A stretch of 64,000 bases of DNA, taken from contig JAZUFE010000038.1 in assembly GCA_045640525.1 (NCBI GenBank), positions 9,790-73,789 of the forward strand, read 5' to 3'. Position 1 is the stretch's first letter; the number at the start of each line of letters is the position of its first letter. The position numbers and the translations under genes were made by a program. Source of the DNA: JAILLW01 sp045640525. Lineage in GTDB: Bacteria; Bacillota; Clostridia; Lachnospirales; Lachnospiraceae. Shown in pieces: positions 37,101-44,344 of this stretch. The notes beneath the pieces are model-generated. The model saw only the letters and a list, made by a program, of their open reading frames with translations. It was not told the DNA's origin and did not search any database.

Positions 37101-37552
37101 TCGCAGAATATATCGGTAAGGGAATGCTCCCGCTTGGTTATTCGCAAAAAACCGGGAAAATATGCGGATTTGAACCTGACAAAGTCGGCAAATTTCTAAT
37201 TATTGATGATTTGGGCAAGATGGGCCGCGTGATAAAGGAAGTTATTGAATTTGTCGTGAAGAATAATCCGGAACGATTTAACGACGACATTATGTTAACT
37301 AAAACAACTTTGGTTTCGAATGCCGACATACCATGGGGCGAAGAGTTAACAACCCCCAAAGAACAGAAGGAAGGAATTTTGGTACAGGGAACGGCAATGA
37401 ACTCACATATTCTGGATTTTGGTGAATTGAGTTATAAAGAAATGAGTTCTCCGGTTAAAAAAGGCAGCGGTTGGCTTAAGATATGCGGTAAAAAGCCGAT
37501 GTGTATCAAACTGCTCAATATGGGAGGAGAGGTTGATGAGGATGATGAATGA
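34172..37552 (+). CDS. essC: Type VII secretion FtsK/SpoIIIE ATPase, EssC-like without FHA domains
   Basis: An 1126-residue membrane ATPase that should power export of WXG100 proteins. Two transmembrane helices (about 30-50 and 53-75) follow a short cytosolic tail. The first FtsK domain has HGPHGLLAGTTGSGKSELI near 441, LLIDYKGGGTANV and LILIIDEFAELK, plus LILATQKPAGVVDDKIWSNS. The second has Walker A GMPKSGKTN near 766 and LLVFIDNF. A third, degenerate one has LIIDDLGKMGR near 1010. AAGGAGG sits 6 bases before the ATG, overlapping the FHA gene end. EssC proteins are usually about 1480 residues; the difference is the missing FHA region. Confidence 0.92.
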   Translation: MLHTGEVEIKMPPKLPEREKTPLLLNVGPSFSMILPILLMTLLGSSLYGGNTSFMYASLISGGTGCLLGGIWALSNRLYQNHDCERRIAHMKEEYQRYLADRREYLMVCAQDNRRYLETLYPNAETILHGDSVPLVQRHEADDDFAFARLGTGEIPFQMKIKLEGKQEGLFENEAEIAAKALAEEYRMISDCPVGIDFRKTHHVAINMPKHLESTYEYILNILCQLVLHVSAGAMKICIFADKQNEYQRRLTEIVKFVPHLFLNGTGRRLLGIDSDSAARTLVELSRHIEKDDVFWLVLVLDDGYLKDETTYQTIMSENFDNLSVVLLADKDATPPIFKEIIEFGKYPGAESVSFRNAEKLLFDSVRSFDVVQGDGGYIPDKVGYLEMYGISRIEEIKLLDNWRRNSMSDRIRVPIGIRENNMIVYLDISEKYHGPHGLLAGTTGSGKSELIQTYVIGLCLNYSPTSVNFLLIDYKGGGTANVIDALPHCAGVISNLSGNMILRAIHAISSEVKRREMILASHGLAHVDEYRKLEPNMQTDGPMPHLILIIDEFAELKKEEPEFMREIISLAAVGRSLGIHLILATQKPAGVVDDKIWSNSHFKLCLKVQDKQDSMDMLHRGEAALLSKAGQCYLQVGNNEYFGKFQTAYCKDIYIPGSISKRVFMMDACANKTSCKHMSDTQQGDSRTVLEELADYVNQKMPNETLKARQLWMDEMDTDADLCKLTRTGATHPPILGLYDDPKNQRQGILKYEYERRGHMIIVGMPKSGKTNLLRVLLCQKTISDDAVYIDVDSRDSNSFIQGVTVGSILKPEDTEIFMHHLKRLCHKRAGENAQNRLLVFIDNFRSFFKLLKDEDAEFMVNLFSIGQSRNIYVIASGGMVSDFPPRIFAKAGYTIAMEMNDKYAYRDIMRNPTDVWPKMHTPGRCLAYVDDQILECQIAKADTESQENMCRVPNFVFPKIPDDTDIHKLLNTPEIAEYIGKGMLPLGYSQKTGKICGFEPDKVGKFLIIDDLGKMGRVIKEVIEFVVKNNPERFNDDIMLTKTTLVSNADIPWGEELTTPKEQKEGILVQGTAMNSHILDFGELSYKEMSSPVKKGSGWLKICGKKPMCIKLLNMGGEVDEDDE

Positions 37553-37568
37553 CGGAAAGGAGTAGCAA

Positions 37569-37811
37569 ATGATAATGGTTGATGTATTGGTGCCACCTCT
37601 TGATAAAGTGTTTGATTTTGAAGTGGATGAGAAAATTGAACCGAAAGAATTGAGAGAGGATGTGGAAGAACTGATTGCCAAAAGTGAAAGGGTAACATTC
37701 GGAGTGGGCCAAAGGGAAATATTTTTATATCGCATAGGTGAGTTCCTTCAGGAAGGGCGCTCGCTTAAAACTCAGGGAGTAATTAACGGCGACAGGCTGA
37801 TATTGGTGTGA
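37569..37811 (+). CDS. EsaB/YukD-like ubiquitin-fold protein
   Basis: An 80-residue protein with the alternating beta-helix-beta pattern of YukD/EsaB: MVDVLVPPLDKVFDFEVD, a helix around REDVEELIAKSE, then strands ending RSLKTQGVINGDRLILV, which matches the ubiquitin-like ending. EsaB is a small cytosolic accessory of Firmicute type VII systems. GGAAAGGAG lies upstream of the ATG. The stop overlaps a GTG of the next frame, and the locus order EssC-EsaB-Esx supports the assignment. Confidence 0.8.
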   Translation: MIMVDVLVPPLDKVFDFEVDEKIEPKELREDVEELIAKSERVTFGVGQREIFLYRIGEFLQEGRSLKTQGVINGDRLILV

Positions 37812-37813
37812 TT

Positions 37814-38104
37814 ATGAATTACCTTATGCTGGATGGAAACACATTTTCGGAGAAACTAAGACTGATAGAAGAGGACATGAATGTAGTGTCTGATGAAATG
37901 CAGTATCTTGAAGCCGATGTCAATGAGTTGAAGAAAATATGGGCCGGAGAGGCATCATCGTGCTGGTGCACTGATTTACTTCAATTGCTTGGAGAAATTA
38001 ACGAGGATTATCTAAAACTTTTGGCATTAACCCGAGGAGTTTTGGACAAGGGGAATATTATAGCCGACGCTGCAAGAAAGGTCGCAAAGGAGTTTGGAAA
38101 GTGA
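37814..38104 (+). CDS. WXG100-like protein 1 (WAG)
   Basis: A 96-residue predicted helical hairpin with W-A-G at residues 43-45 (KKIWAGEASS), the position of the turn in ESAT-6/WXG100 proteins. ATG 37814 is preferred to an in-frame GTG at 37808. No C-terminal YxxxD/E signal is visible. Two Cys residues follow the turn. Its stop overlaps the next ATG by one base. Likely a secreted Esx-type protein or a partner of one of its neighbours. Confidence 0.75.
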   Translation: MNYLMLDGNTFSEKLRLIEEDMNVVSDEMQYLEADVNELKKIWAGEASSCWCTDLLQLLGEINEDYLKLLALTRGVLDKGNIIADAARKVAKEFGK

Positions 38105-38415
38105 TGGATATCAGAATAAAGGTCGATACCGAAAAAATATCGGATATTAAAAATTGTATGGTGGAAGAAATGTATGCGTTGGAGAGCGGACTGGCGGAAA
38201 TGGCAGATATCTTGATTGCTTCGGATCGTTTTTTGAATTGCGCAGATTCGGAAACGATTATCAAAGAGGCTTCTTTGATTAAGAGTGTTTGCAAGGATAA
38301 GTGTTTGCGGGCACAACAAAAAATAGGCACGCTTGAAACTATAGCATACGAATATGATAAGGCAGAAAAGGAGAATACGGATAATGTATCTACACTCGAT
38401 AGAAGCACAATTTGA
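38104..38415 (+). CDS. ESAT-6-like helical protein without WXG
   Basis: A 103-residue helical protein of WXG100 size, with no Trp at all. The expected turn falls near residues 42-50 (FLNCADSE). It carries YDKAE at residue 84, matching the YxxxD/E type VII export signal, in the same position as in two neighbouring Esx proteins. The start overlaps the previous stop, and the 3' end overlaps the next gene by 32 bases. It may be the W-less half of an Esx heterodimer, by analogy with ESAT-6/CFP-10 pairing. Confidence 0.65.
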   Translation: MDIRIKVDTEKISDIKNCMVEEMYALESGLAEMADILIASDRFLNCADSETIIKEASLIKSVCKDKCLRAQQKIGTLETIAYEYDKAEKENTDNVSTLDRSTI

Positions 38416-38695
38416 TCGCGTGGCAAAATCAAAGGAATTGCTTATGCAAATGGATGCACTTGTTGAAAAGGTTGCAAATGTCGGAATGACGGAGCACAGG
38501 GAAAATACACGAACGTCATGGAATGATGAGGCTGTAGAAGCATATTTGCAGGCAGAAGCCAATATTGAAAATGCGATACTTACGGAAAGCAGGAACATTA
38601 ATGCGATAGTATCGGAAATAAATTTGGAATCGGAGAAACTCAAAAAAGCGGAATTGGCCAATCAGCTTTTGGGACTTAACAGACTATATGTATAA
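38384..38695 (+). CDS. WXG100-like protein (WND variant)
   Basis: A 103-residue helical protein starting MYLHSIEAQF. The start at 38384 follows AAAAGGAG (38366-38373) by 10 bases; upstream in-frame starts are rejected. Trp46 occupies the turn, in TSWNDEAVEAY, with Gly of WXG replaced by Asp. A helix of Ala/Glu/Asn residues follows. It overlaps the preceding gene, so expression is coupled. No YxxxD/E is seen at the C-terminus. Confidence 0.7.
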   Translation: MYLHSIEAQFDRVAKSKELLMQMDALVEKVANVGMTEHRENTRTSWNDEAVEAYLQAEANIENAILTESRNINAIVSEINLESEKLKKAELANQLLGLNRLYV

Positions 38696-38707
38696 GGAGG
38701 ATATGAA

Positions 38708-39007
38708 ATGGGATATTTTGAAGTTACATCAAGGGAAATAAGGAGCAAAGCATCAGCGTTGTCTGAATTGAATCAGCAGTTTAAACAAAAAGCCGGTGAT
38801 TTGGAGAACAAAGAGATATCTTTGTGCACAATGTGGGAAGGAGACGCCAAATCGACTTTCCATATGGCGTTTACCAAAGATAAGTCACAGATGGATGCCT
38901 TTCACGCCCTGATAGGACAATATGTAGAAGCATTGCTTGAGATAGCACAAAGATATGAAGAGGCAGAAAGAAGAGCGGCAGAATTGGCGGCTGCGAGGAA
39001 CTATTGA
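38708..39007 (+). CDS. WXG100 protein (WEG)
   Basis: A 99-residue protein with canonical features: Trp43 in CTMWEGDAKSTF, helical arms on either side, and the C-terminal export motif YEEAE (Tyr83). AAGGAGGATATGAA precedes the ATG, the strongest ribosome binding site in this part of the locus, which suggests high expression. WXG100 proteins leave the cell as folded dimers through EssC. A typical EsxA-like substrate. Confidence 0.88.
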   Translation: MGYFEVTSREIRSKASALSELNQQFKQKAGDLENKEISLCTMWEGDAKSTFHMAFTKDKSQMDAFHALIGQYVEALLEIAQRYEEAERRAAELAAARNY

Positions 39008-39022
39008 TAAGGAGGAAAGATT

Positions 39023-39337
39023 ATGGATGGATTGTTAAAGGTAACCCCCGAAAAGTTGTTTTCCACATCAGAGGAATTTGGAGCATTGGGAAATCAAATG
39101 AGCAGTTTGACACAGGAAATGATGTCTTTGGTCAATTCGCTGAAAGGAGTATGGTCGGGCGATGCGGCTATGGCATATGGCGGAAGATTCTCGTGTCTTC
39201 AAACCGATATGGACAAACTGTACAGAATGGTGTGCGAACACTCGCAGGATTTGTCGCAGATGGCAAGTTCATATCAGGAGGCAGAAAATGCCAACAGTGA
39301 AACAGGCATGTCGATGATGGCGAATATTGTGTCGTGA
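39023..39337 (+). CDS. WXG100 protein (WSG)
   Basis: A 104-residue protein with Trp44 in GVWSGDAAMAY and the export motif YQEAE (Tyr84). Met and Ser are frequent. AAGGAGG lies 8 bases before the ATG. It is adjacent to the WEG protein and to the lipase, and could be the chaperone-like partner of either one. Effector genes in Firmicute type VII loci are commonly preceded by such small helical partners. Confidence 0.88.
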   Translation: MDGLLKVTPEKLFSTSEEFGALGNQMSSLTQEMMSLVNSLKGVWSGDAAMAYGGRFSCLQTDMDKLYRMVCEHSQDLSQMASSYQEAENANSETGMSMMANIVS

Positions 39338-39341
39338 CTTT

Positions 39342-40727
39342 ATGGAAGAACGTTTGACGGAAACCGAAATCTGTATGATTTTGGATACATACATGTACTT
39401 TGATTATCAATATGCCAAAGACAGTGAACCGCTGTCGAAGATAATCGAAGGAATGGAAGCTCATCCGGAAGTGATAACATCACATCCGAATGAGTATGAG
39501 ATATTGAGTCGCGCCGTTAAGCATAAGGAAATCGGTGACTTGAAAATTGTATGCCAATCTTCGGATATGGGCTTTGATTCGGGAACAAATGCGGCAGGTT
39601 TTGTCAGTAAGGACAATAAAACCGTGTATATAGCATTCCGGGGAACAGCCGATGGCGAGTGGTACGATAACGGTGACGGAATGACTGCCCAAAAGACGAC
39701 GCAGCAAAAAAGTGCAGTCAGTTATTTTGAAAAGGCGGCAGAAAAGCTACAACTGGGACCCAAACAGCACGTTGTACTGACGGGGCATTCGAAGGGCGGC
39801 AACAAGGTGCAGTACATAACTATGGAAACACCGATGGCCGATGTTATTGACCGAACCTACTCAATTGACGGGCAGGGACATTCCGATGCGGCACTTAAAC
39901 GTTGGAACAACATGTATACCAAGGAGGAATTCGATAGTCGGGTTTCGAAAATATATGCGGTTAACGGGCAAAATGACTTTGTCAGCGTTTTGGGATTGGG
40001 CCTGGTCTTGAAGGAACATATATCATACGTTGAAACACCTGCGGGGGCTATGGACTTTGTAACATATCATGATATTACCGGAATGTTCAAGAAGACAAAT
40101 GTAGAGGAAGACGGTGCTATCCGTACGGAGCATTCGTGCAGAAAGAATCCGAATGTTCTTATTCGCGGAAAACTCAGTGAGTGTGTGGCGGCGCTGTCCG
40201 CAAATATAATGTCGCTACCGCAAGATGAACGAGCCGGGAGTGCCCTCACACTGATGCAAAGTATCGAATTTTTAAACGGCGGAATGAGAACCGGGGTTAA
40301 CGGTGAAACTATAGGCGAAGACGATATTAAAACATTTGTAAAGTGTGGAGTCCCTGCAATAACGAAAACCATATTCGGAAAAGATGAAGGGATTGATTTT
40401 GTTAAGGGGGCATTAACAAGGAATGGTTATGCTCCTGATATGCCGGCAACCGGAGTCAGTATCAGGGTTGACTATGCAGCCATGGAACAGCTGGCTCAAA
40501 AAATGATGCATACATCCGTATCTTTGCACGAACTGACGGATGATATGATTAATGCGGTACTGCATGTCCCTTTGATTATAGACGGGGTGGTATATAAGCA
40601 AGGCAAAATGCTTGAAAGCATAGAAAAACTCAGAACATACGCCGACCAAATGAAAAAGCTGGCAGCGATCCAGCTTGGTGCGGCGAATATATACAGAAGT
40701 GCGGATTCTACAAGGATATGTTTTTAA
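39342..40727 (+). CDS. Lipase-like type VII effector with C-terminal targeting region
   Basis: A 461-residue protein. ATG 39342 is preferred over a TTG at 39327. The N-terminal half is an Mbeg1/class 3 lipase-like fold: YIAFRGTADG, nucleophile elbow LTGHSKGGNKV with Ser150, then YSIDGQGHSD. Residues about 371-455 form a helical hairpin of WXG100 size starting VSIRVDYAAMEQLAQ, with YRSAD (Tyr451) matching YxxxD. LXG toxins carry such a helical region at the N-terminus; here it is at the C-terminus, as reported for the S. aureus lipase TslA. No signal peptide and no adjacent immunity gene are visible. Confidence 0.78.
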   Translation: MEERLTETEICMILDTYMYFDYQYAKDSEPLSKIIEGMEAHPEVITSHPNEYEILSRAVKHKEIGDLKIVCQSSDMGFDSGTNAAGFVSKDNKTVYIAFRGTADGEWYDNGDGMTAQKTTQQKSAVSYFEKAAEKLQLGPKQHVVLTGHSKGGNKVQYITMETPMADVIDRTYSIDGQGHSDAALKRWNNMYTKEEFDSRVSKIYAVNGQNDFVSVLGLGLVLKEHISYVETPAGAMDFVTYHDITGMFKKTNVEEDGAIRTEHSCRKNPNVLIRGKLSECVAALSANIMSLPQDERAGSALTLMQSIEFLNGGMRTGVNGETIGEDDIKTFVKCGVPAITKTIFGKDEGIDFVKGALTRNGYAPDMPATGVSIRVDYAAMEQLAQKMMHTSVSLHELTDDMINAVLHVPLIIDGVVYKQGKMLESIEKLRTYADQMKKLAAIQLGAANIYRSADSTRICF

Positions 40728-41679
40728 ATGAATCAAAGTTGGGATTAACCTTAATTTTGCGTCGATACTCAGAAGGGGTGCAACCAAGGTACTCCCTGAA
40801 TACTTTGTTAAAATAGCTTGCGTTGTTAAAGCCTACCGAATATGCCAGGTTGGCAAATGACTTTGAAACCGAATCGTTATCCTGAATCATCGATGCGGCC
40901 TTGAAAATTCGGTATTTCATAAGATATTCGATGGGAGTCAGATTGAGCGCACGTTTGAAGCATCTGCAACATTCACTCTTTGAAATGTGAACGGAGGATG
41001 CAATGTCATCAAGACTTACTCTGTCGGCGAAATGCTGTTCTATATATACGATGATTTCTTTGGCCCTTTCTTCGTCCAAGGAGATACTTTTAACGGATTT
41101 TTTGGTGCCCTCATCGGGAGAGACAATACTGATAAGCTTAACCCAAAAACTGCAAAGTTTTGATTTGGTGGAAAGCTCATAGCCGAAATTTTTAACAATG
41201 TTGTCGGCAATTACACCGTTGATATATTCCAATAACTCAGATTGCGAAGGAGTGTTCTCGTCGAGTATCATATATTGAAAGGTTGAGCTTGTTGTAATCG
41301 GAAATTGATATTTTTCCGATATTAAAACATCTCCGTAGCCAAACAAAAAAGCGGGATTGAAGACGGTTGAATACATACTGCAGTTGGCCTCTTCGTCTAC
41401 CGGCTCGATGCTGTGCATTGCGTTGGCGTTGATAATTACACCCTGTCCTGCGCTAAGAACCGTTGATGAATCATTGGTCAGAAACTTAATCTGGCCGTGA
41501 TTAACAATTATGATTTCCATTTCGGGATGCCATTCCCAAGCGATTCTTTTCATATACATTTTGGAAAGCTCGAAAAAGTACACGTGAACGGGATAGCCTA
41601 TTTCGTTTTTGATTTCTGATTCTTCCTCAAAATTAGAAATATTTTGATTTGATTCATGAGCAATATTGTGGTAATTCAT
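40708..41679 (-). CDS. AraC family transcriptional regulator
   Basis: A 323-residue regulator with an N-terminal cupin-like sensor domain (HPEMEIIIVNHGQIKFL and AGQGVIINANAMHSI) and a C-terminal double helix-turn-helix (VSLDDIASSVHISKSECCRC and SFANLAYSVGFNNASYFNKV). I choose the ATG at 41679, with GAAAGGA 9 bases upstream, over a TTG at 41697. It is convergent with the lipase gene and overlaps its end by 20 bases. The sensed molecule and targets are unknown; regulation of the type VII locus is possible but unsupported. Confidence 0.93.
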   Translation of the reverse strand: MNYHNIAHESNQNISNFEEESEIKNEIGYPVHVYFFELSKMYMKRIAWEWHPEMEIIIVNHGQIKFLTNDSSTVLSAGQGVIINANAMHSIEPVDEEANCSMYSTVFNPAFLFGYGDVLISEKYQFPITTSSTFQYMILDENTPSQSELLEYINGVIADNIVKNFGYELSTKSKLCSFWVKLISIVSPDEGTKKSVKSISLDEERAKEIIVYIEQHFADRVSLDDIASSVHISKSECCRCFKRALNLTPIEYLMKYRIFKAASMIQDNDSVSKSFANLAYSVGFNNASYFNKVFREYLGCTPSEYRRKIKVNPNFDSFKNISL

Positions 41680-41716
41680 CCGCCGATTTCCTTTCAAAAG
41701 GCTAATATATTGTTAT

Positions 41717-41744
41717 ATTATACGCTTGGTCGGTGAATTGCAAA
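41717..41744 (-). promoter_or_regulatory. Promoter of the AraC-type gene
   Basis: On the minus strand TTTGCA (41744-41739) and a perfect TATAAT (41722-41717) are 16 bases apart, giving a leader of about 30 bases. It diverges from the methyltransferase promoter. Confidence 0.55.
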
Positions 41745-41750
41745 CACAAA

Positions 41751-41781
41751 TTGAAAATTTTCAATCAAGATATGATATACT
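41751..41781 (+). promoter_or_regulatory. Extended -10 promoter abutting the methyltransferase start, with palindrome
   Basis: TG-A-TATACT (41773-41781) is an extended -10 ending seven bases before the ATG at 41789, which would give a leaderless transcript. TTGAAA (41751-41756) lies 19 bases upstream as a poor-spacing -35. It is inside a perfect 16-base palindrome ATTGAAAATTTTCAAT (41750-41765), a possible operator. Confidence 0.5.
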
Positions 41782-41788
41782 GATACGT

Positions 41789-43126
41789 ATGAAACTTCCT
41801 GACGAATATATAAACAGAATGAAAATACAATTGGGTGAGAGCTTTTTGGATTACGAGAAGACTCTGCACGAAGATAATATCAGAGCACTAAGGGTTAATA
41901 CCCTGAAGGGGTCTGTCCGTGACTTTTTGCAGCATAACGGCTGGGGAATAACAGATAAGGACCGGGTGGATTGGTGCCCAATCGGATTTTATATAGGAAA
42001 GGATGAAGAACTTCCGAACAGTGAAATTCTTCCGCCGGGAAAGCATCCATACCATAGTGCCGGTGTCTACTATATTCAGGAACCGTCTGCAATGTCGGTT
42101 GTTGAGCAACTGGAGATTACTCCCGGGGACAGGGTTTTGGATTTGTGCGCCGCACCGGGAGGAAAGACAACGCAGATAGCAGCCAAATTGCAGGGCAAAG
42201 GAATACTGTTTGCAAATGAACCGGTTGCCACGCGAGCCAAAATATTGGCTGAAAATGTCGAAAGAATGGGAATAACCAATTGCGTTGTAATATCACACGA
42301 TCCGGCCCAAATAGCGGATAGATTTAAAGGATATTTCGATAAAATATTGGTAGATGCGCCATGCTCGGGTGAGGGCATGTTTAGAAAAAACGAGGAAGCG
42401 GTACAAGAATGGTCTGAAGATAATGTATCGATGTGTGCAAGCAGACAAAAGCAGATTTTGGACAGCGCGGTAATAATGCTTAGAGGCGGTGGCAAAATGG
42501 TGTATTCTACGTGTACGTTTTCGAAAGAAGAAGATGAAGAGAATGCCTCATATGTTGTTTCAAAATATCCGTTTATGACAATGCAGGCAAGCAGGAGAAT
42601 ATGGCCGCACGAATGTAAGGGCGAAGGACACTTTTGGGCTTCTTTTGCTAAAGAATCGGATGATGTTTTGAACAAGGCAAAATGCGATAAAGGGCTGAAT
42701 GTTAAAACTTTGCAGGAATTTGCGGAATTTGAAAGGCTGAGTTTAAAAAGGGGAATCGACAATATTCTTCAATACGACAGCAAGTTTTTGAAATTTGGCG
42801 ACGAGTTGTATGTGACAGACGCGCAATTGCCTACACTTGATAAACTTAAAGTCTTGCGTTCGGGACTTCATTTGGGTACACTAAAAAAGAATCGTTTTGA
42901 ACCGTCGCTGGCGTTGGCTTTGGCAATCAAACCTGAAGATGCAACGGTATGCGTATCTTTGTCCGAACATGAAGCTCGGACGTACTTACGGGGAGAATCT
43001 ATTAATAGAGAGGTTCCCAAGGGGTGGTGCGTTCTTGAAATTGACGGTTATACATTGGGCTGGGGTAAAGCCTCGGCGGGAATTATTAAGAATCATTATC
43101 CGAAAGGATTAAGGAATTATTACTGA
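41789..43126 (+). CDS. NOL1/NOP2/Sun-type RNA m5C methyltransferase (RsmF-like)
   Basis: A 445-residue RNA cytosine-5 methyltransferase. The family-typical start LPDEYINRMKIQLGE fixes the start at 41789; a TTG 63 bases upstream would add an unrelated extension. AdoMet motif I is LDLCAAPGGKTTQIAA. The catalytic PC motif is DAPCSGEGMF and the second Cys is in YSTCTF. A C-terminal PUA-like domain (about 300-445) follows. The substrate is probably 16S rRNA or tRNA. No Shine-Dalgarno precedes the ATG. Confidence 0.9.
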   Translation: MKLPDEYINRMKIQLGESFLDYEKTLHEDNIRALRVNTLKGSVRDFLQHNGWGITDKDRVDWCPIGFYIGKDEELPNSEILPPGKHPYHSAGVYYIQEPSAMSVVEQLEITPGDRVLDLCAAPGGKTTQIAAKLQGKGILFANEPVATRAKILAENVERMGITNCVVISHDPAQIADRFKGYFDKILVDAPCSGEGMFRKNEEAVQEWSEDNVSMCASRQKQILDSAVIMLRGGGKMVYSTCTFSKEEDEENASYVVSKYPFMTMQASRRIWPHECKGEGHFWASFAKESDDVLNKAKCDKGLNVKTLQEFAEFERLSLKRGIDNILQYDSKFLKFGDELYVTDAQLPTLDKLKVLRSGLHLGTLKKNRFEPSLALALAIKPEDATVCVSLSEHEARTYLRGESINREVPKGWCVLEIDGYTLGWGKASAGIIKNHYPKGLRNYY

Positions 43127-43128
43127 TT

Positions 43129-44175
43129 ATGAGAAAGTTATACGGCTACATTCTGACGTTGACTGTTGCAATAATACTTTTGACAGGCTGCGGCTTTTCT
43201 TCATCAACTGAAAACTTGACCAAGGCGTTTGAACAAATAGGCGAGCTTGATTATCAAGGAGCGTTGGATACGCTTGGGGTGGCAAGAGAGTCCGAAGAAG
43301 ACGAGAGACTGATACAAAGGGCTGAAGGAATTGCCTATTTGGGAATGGGAAAATATGACGAGGCTATAAGCTCGTTTATAGGTGCGTTGTCATCATCAGA
43401 CGGTATTGTTACGGATATGGATTTTGACATCAACTACTATCTGGCTACAGCATACTACAAAAAAGGTATGATCGATGAAGCGTTGTCGGTGTATGATTCC
43501 ATCCTGGCTTTGGAGGACGATGCTGTGGATGCTTTGTATTTGAGTGGGGTCCTTCACTCTGAACGTAATGAAATCGACCTTGCCATGAGCAATTTTGACA
43601 AAGCAATTAATCTGGCACCCGACAATTACGATATGCTTATTCAAATTTATTCCATTTTGTCTCAAAACGGATATAAGGAAGTAGGCTTAAATTACCTTAG
43701 GGCGGCGATGGATGCCGGTACCAAGAAGATGTCCAATTATGAGAAAGGCCAGATAAGCTTCTATTTGGAAGATTATGAATCGGCAAGAACGTATTTGGAA
43801 AAAGCCAAGGATGAGAAGGGATACGAAGCGGTATTGTTCCTTGGCAAAACTTATGAAACCCTCGGTGATGTGAATTATGCAATTTCCGTATATTCATCAT
43901 TTATCAATGCCGGCGGTAATTCTCCGGAGGTCCTTAACCAGATGGGGCTTTGCAAAATGAAAATGGAGGATTACGAGGGAGCATTAAGTGCATTTCAACA
44001 GGCTATGAATATAGAAGGAAATACAATTATGCAGACGCTGAAGTTTAACGAGATTGTTGCGTATGAGCACATTGGTGATTTCAAGAAAGCCTGTGTATTG
44101 GCGGAGAGTTACCTAAGAACATATCCGGATGATGAAAATGCCAAGAGAGAATATCAATTCCTAAAAACGAGGTAG
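43129..44175 (+). CDS. TPR-repeat lipoprotein
   Basis: A 348-residue exported protein. The signal peptide ends in the lipobox ILLTGC. Six or more tetratricopeptide repeats fill the rest, for example YLGMGKYDEAISSFIGAL, YYKKGMIDEALSVYDSIL and QMGLCKMKMEDYEGALSAFQ. It should sit on the outer face of the membrane as a protein-interaction scaffold. The ATG is 2 bases after the methyltransferase stop, so the two are cotranscribed; no functional link is obvious. Confidence 0.88.
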   Translation: MRKLYGYILTLTVAIILLTGCGFSSSTENLTKAFEQIGELDYQGALDTLGVARESEEDERLIQRAEGIAYLGMGKYDEAISSFIGALSSSDGIVTDMDFDINYYLATAYYKKGMIDEALSVYDSILALEDDAVDALYLSGVLHSERNEIDLAMSNFDKAINLAPDNYDMLIQIYSILSQNGYKEVGLNYLRAAMDAGTKKMSNYEKGQISFYLEDYESARTYLEKAKDEKGYEAVLFLGKTYETLGDVNYAISVYSSFINAGGNSPEVLNQMGLCKMKMEDYEGALSAFQQAMNIEGNTIMQTLKFNEIVAYEHIGDFKKACVLAESYLRTYPDDENAKREYQFLKTR

Positions 44176-44217
44176 TCAATTTTGACAAAATTAAAAAAGG
44201 AAATTTGGTACATTTTT

Positions 44218-44246
44218 TGGACACCTCTTTTGGGGTGTCCATTTTG
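44218..44246 (+). terminator. Terminator after the TPR lipoprotein gene
   Basis: TGGACACC (44218-44225) and GGTGTCCA (44234-44241) form a perfect stem followed by TTTTGCTT. A second near-perfect stem TTGAAAAATG-GG-CATTTTTCAA follows at once (about 44248-44269). Confidence 0.82.
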
Positions 44247-44289
44247 CTTGAAAAATGGGCATTTTTCAAAAAATTAATTTACATAACAA

Positions 44290-44337
44290 CCACAACATAT
44301 CAGAATTTGCGTGGCGTGCCGACACAACATCTTGTGC
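44290..44337 (+). promoter_or_regulatory. Tandem NrdR-like boxes upstream of nrdD
   Basis: ACACAACATCTTGTGC (44322-44337) fits the palindromic NrdR box pattern (ACACWATATWTTGTGT-like). A second copy, CCACAACATATCAGAA (44290-44305), keeps the first half-site exactly 32 bases upstream, three helical turns away, which is the usual NrdR spacing. They lie immediately upstream of the nrdD promoter. NrdR represses ribonucleotide reductase genes in response to dATP/ATP. Confidence 0.65.
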
Positions 44338-44344
44338 TTTTTGA

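Noticed and set aside
39004..39300. 98-residue ORF overlapping the WSG-type WXG100 gene
   Set aside because: It is a shadow in another frame of the gene at 39023, which has the Shine-Dalgarno, the WSG motif and YxxxE.
44248..44269. TTGAAAAATG-GG-CATTTTTCAA plus similar GGGCATTTT strings at 32.9 and 54.9 kb as a dispersed repeat
   Set aside because: The shared core is only about nine A/T-rich bases and occurs in terminator regions where such composition is expected.
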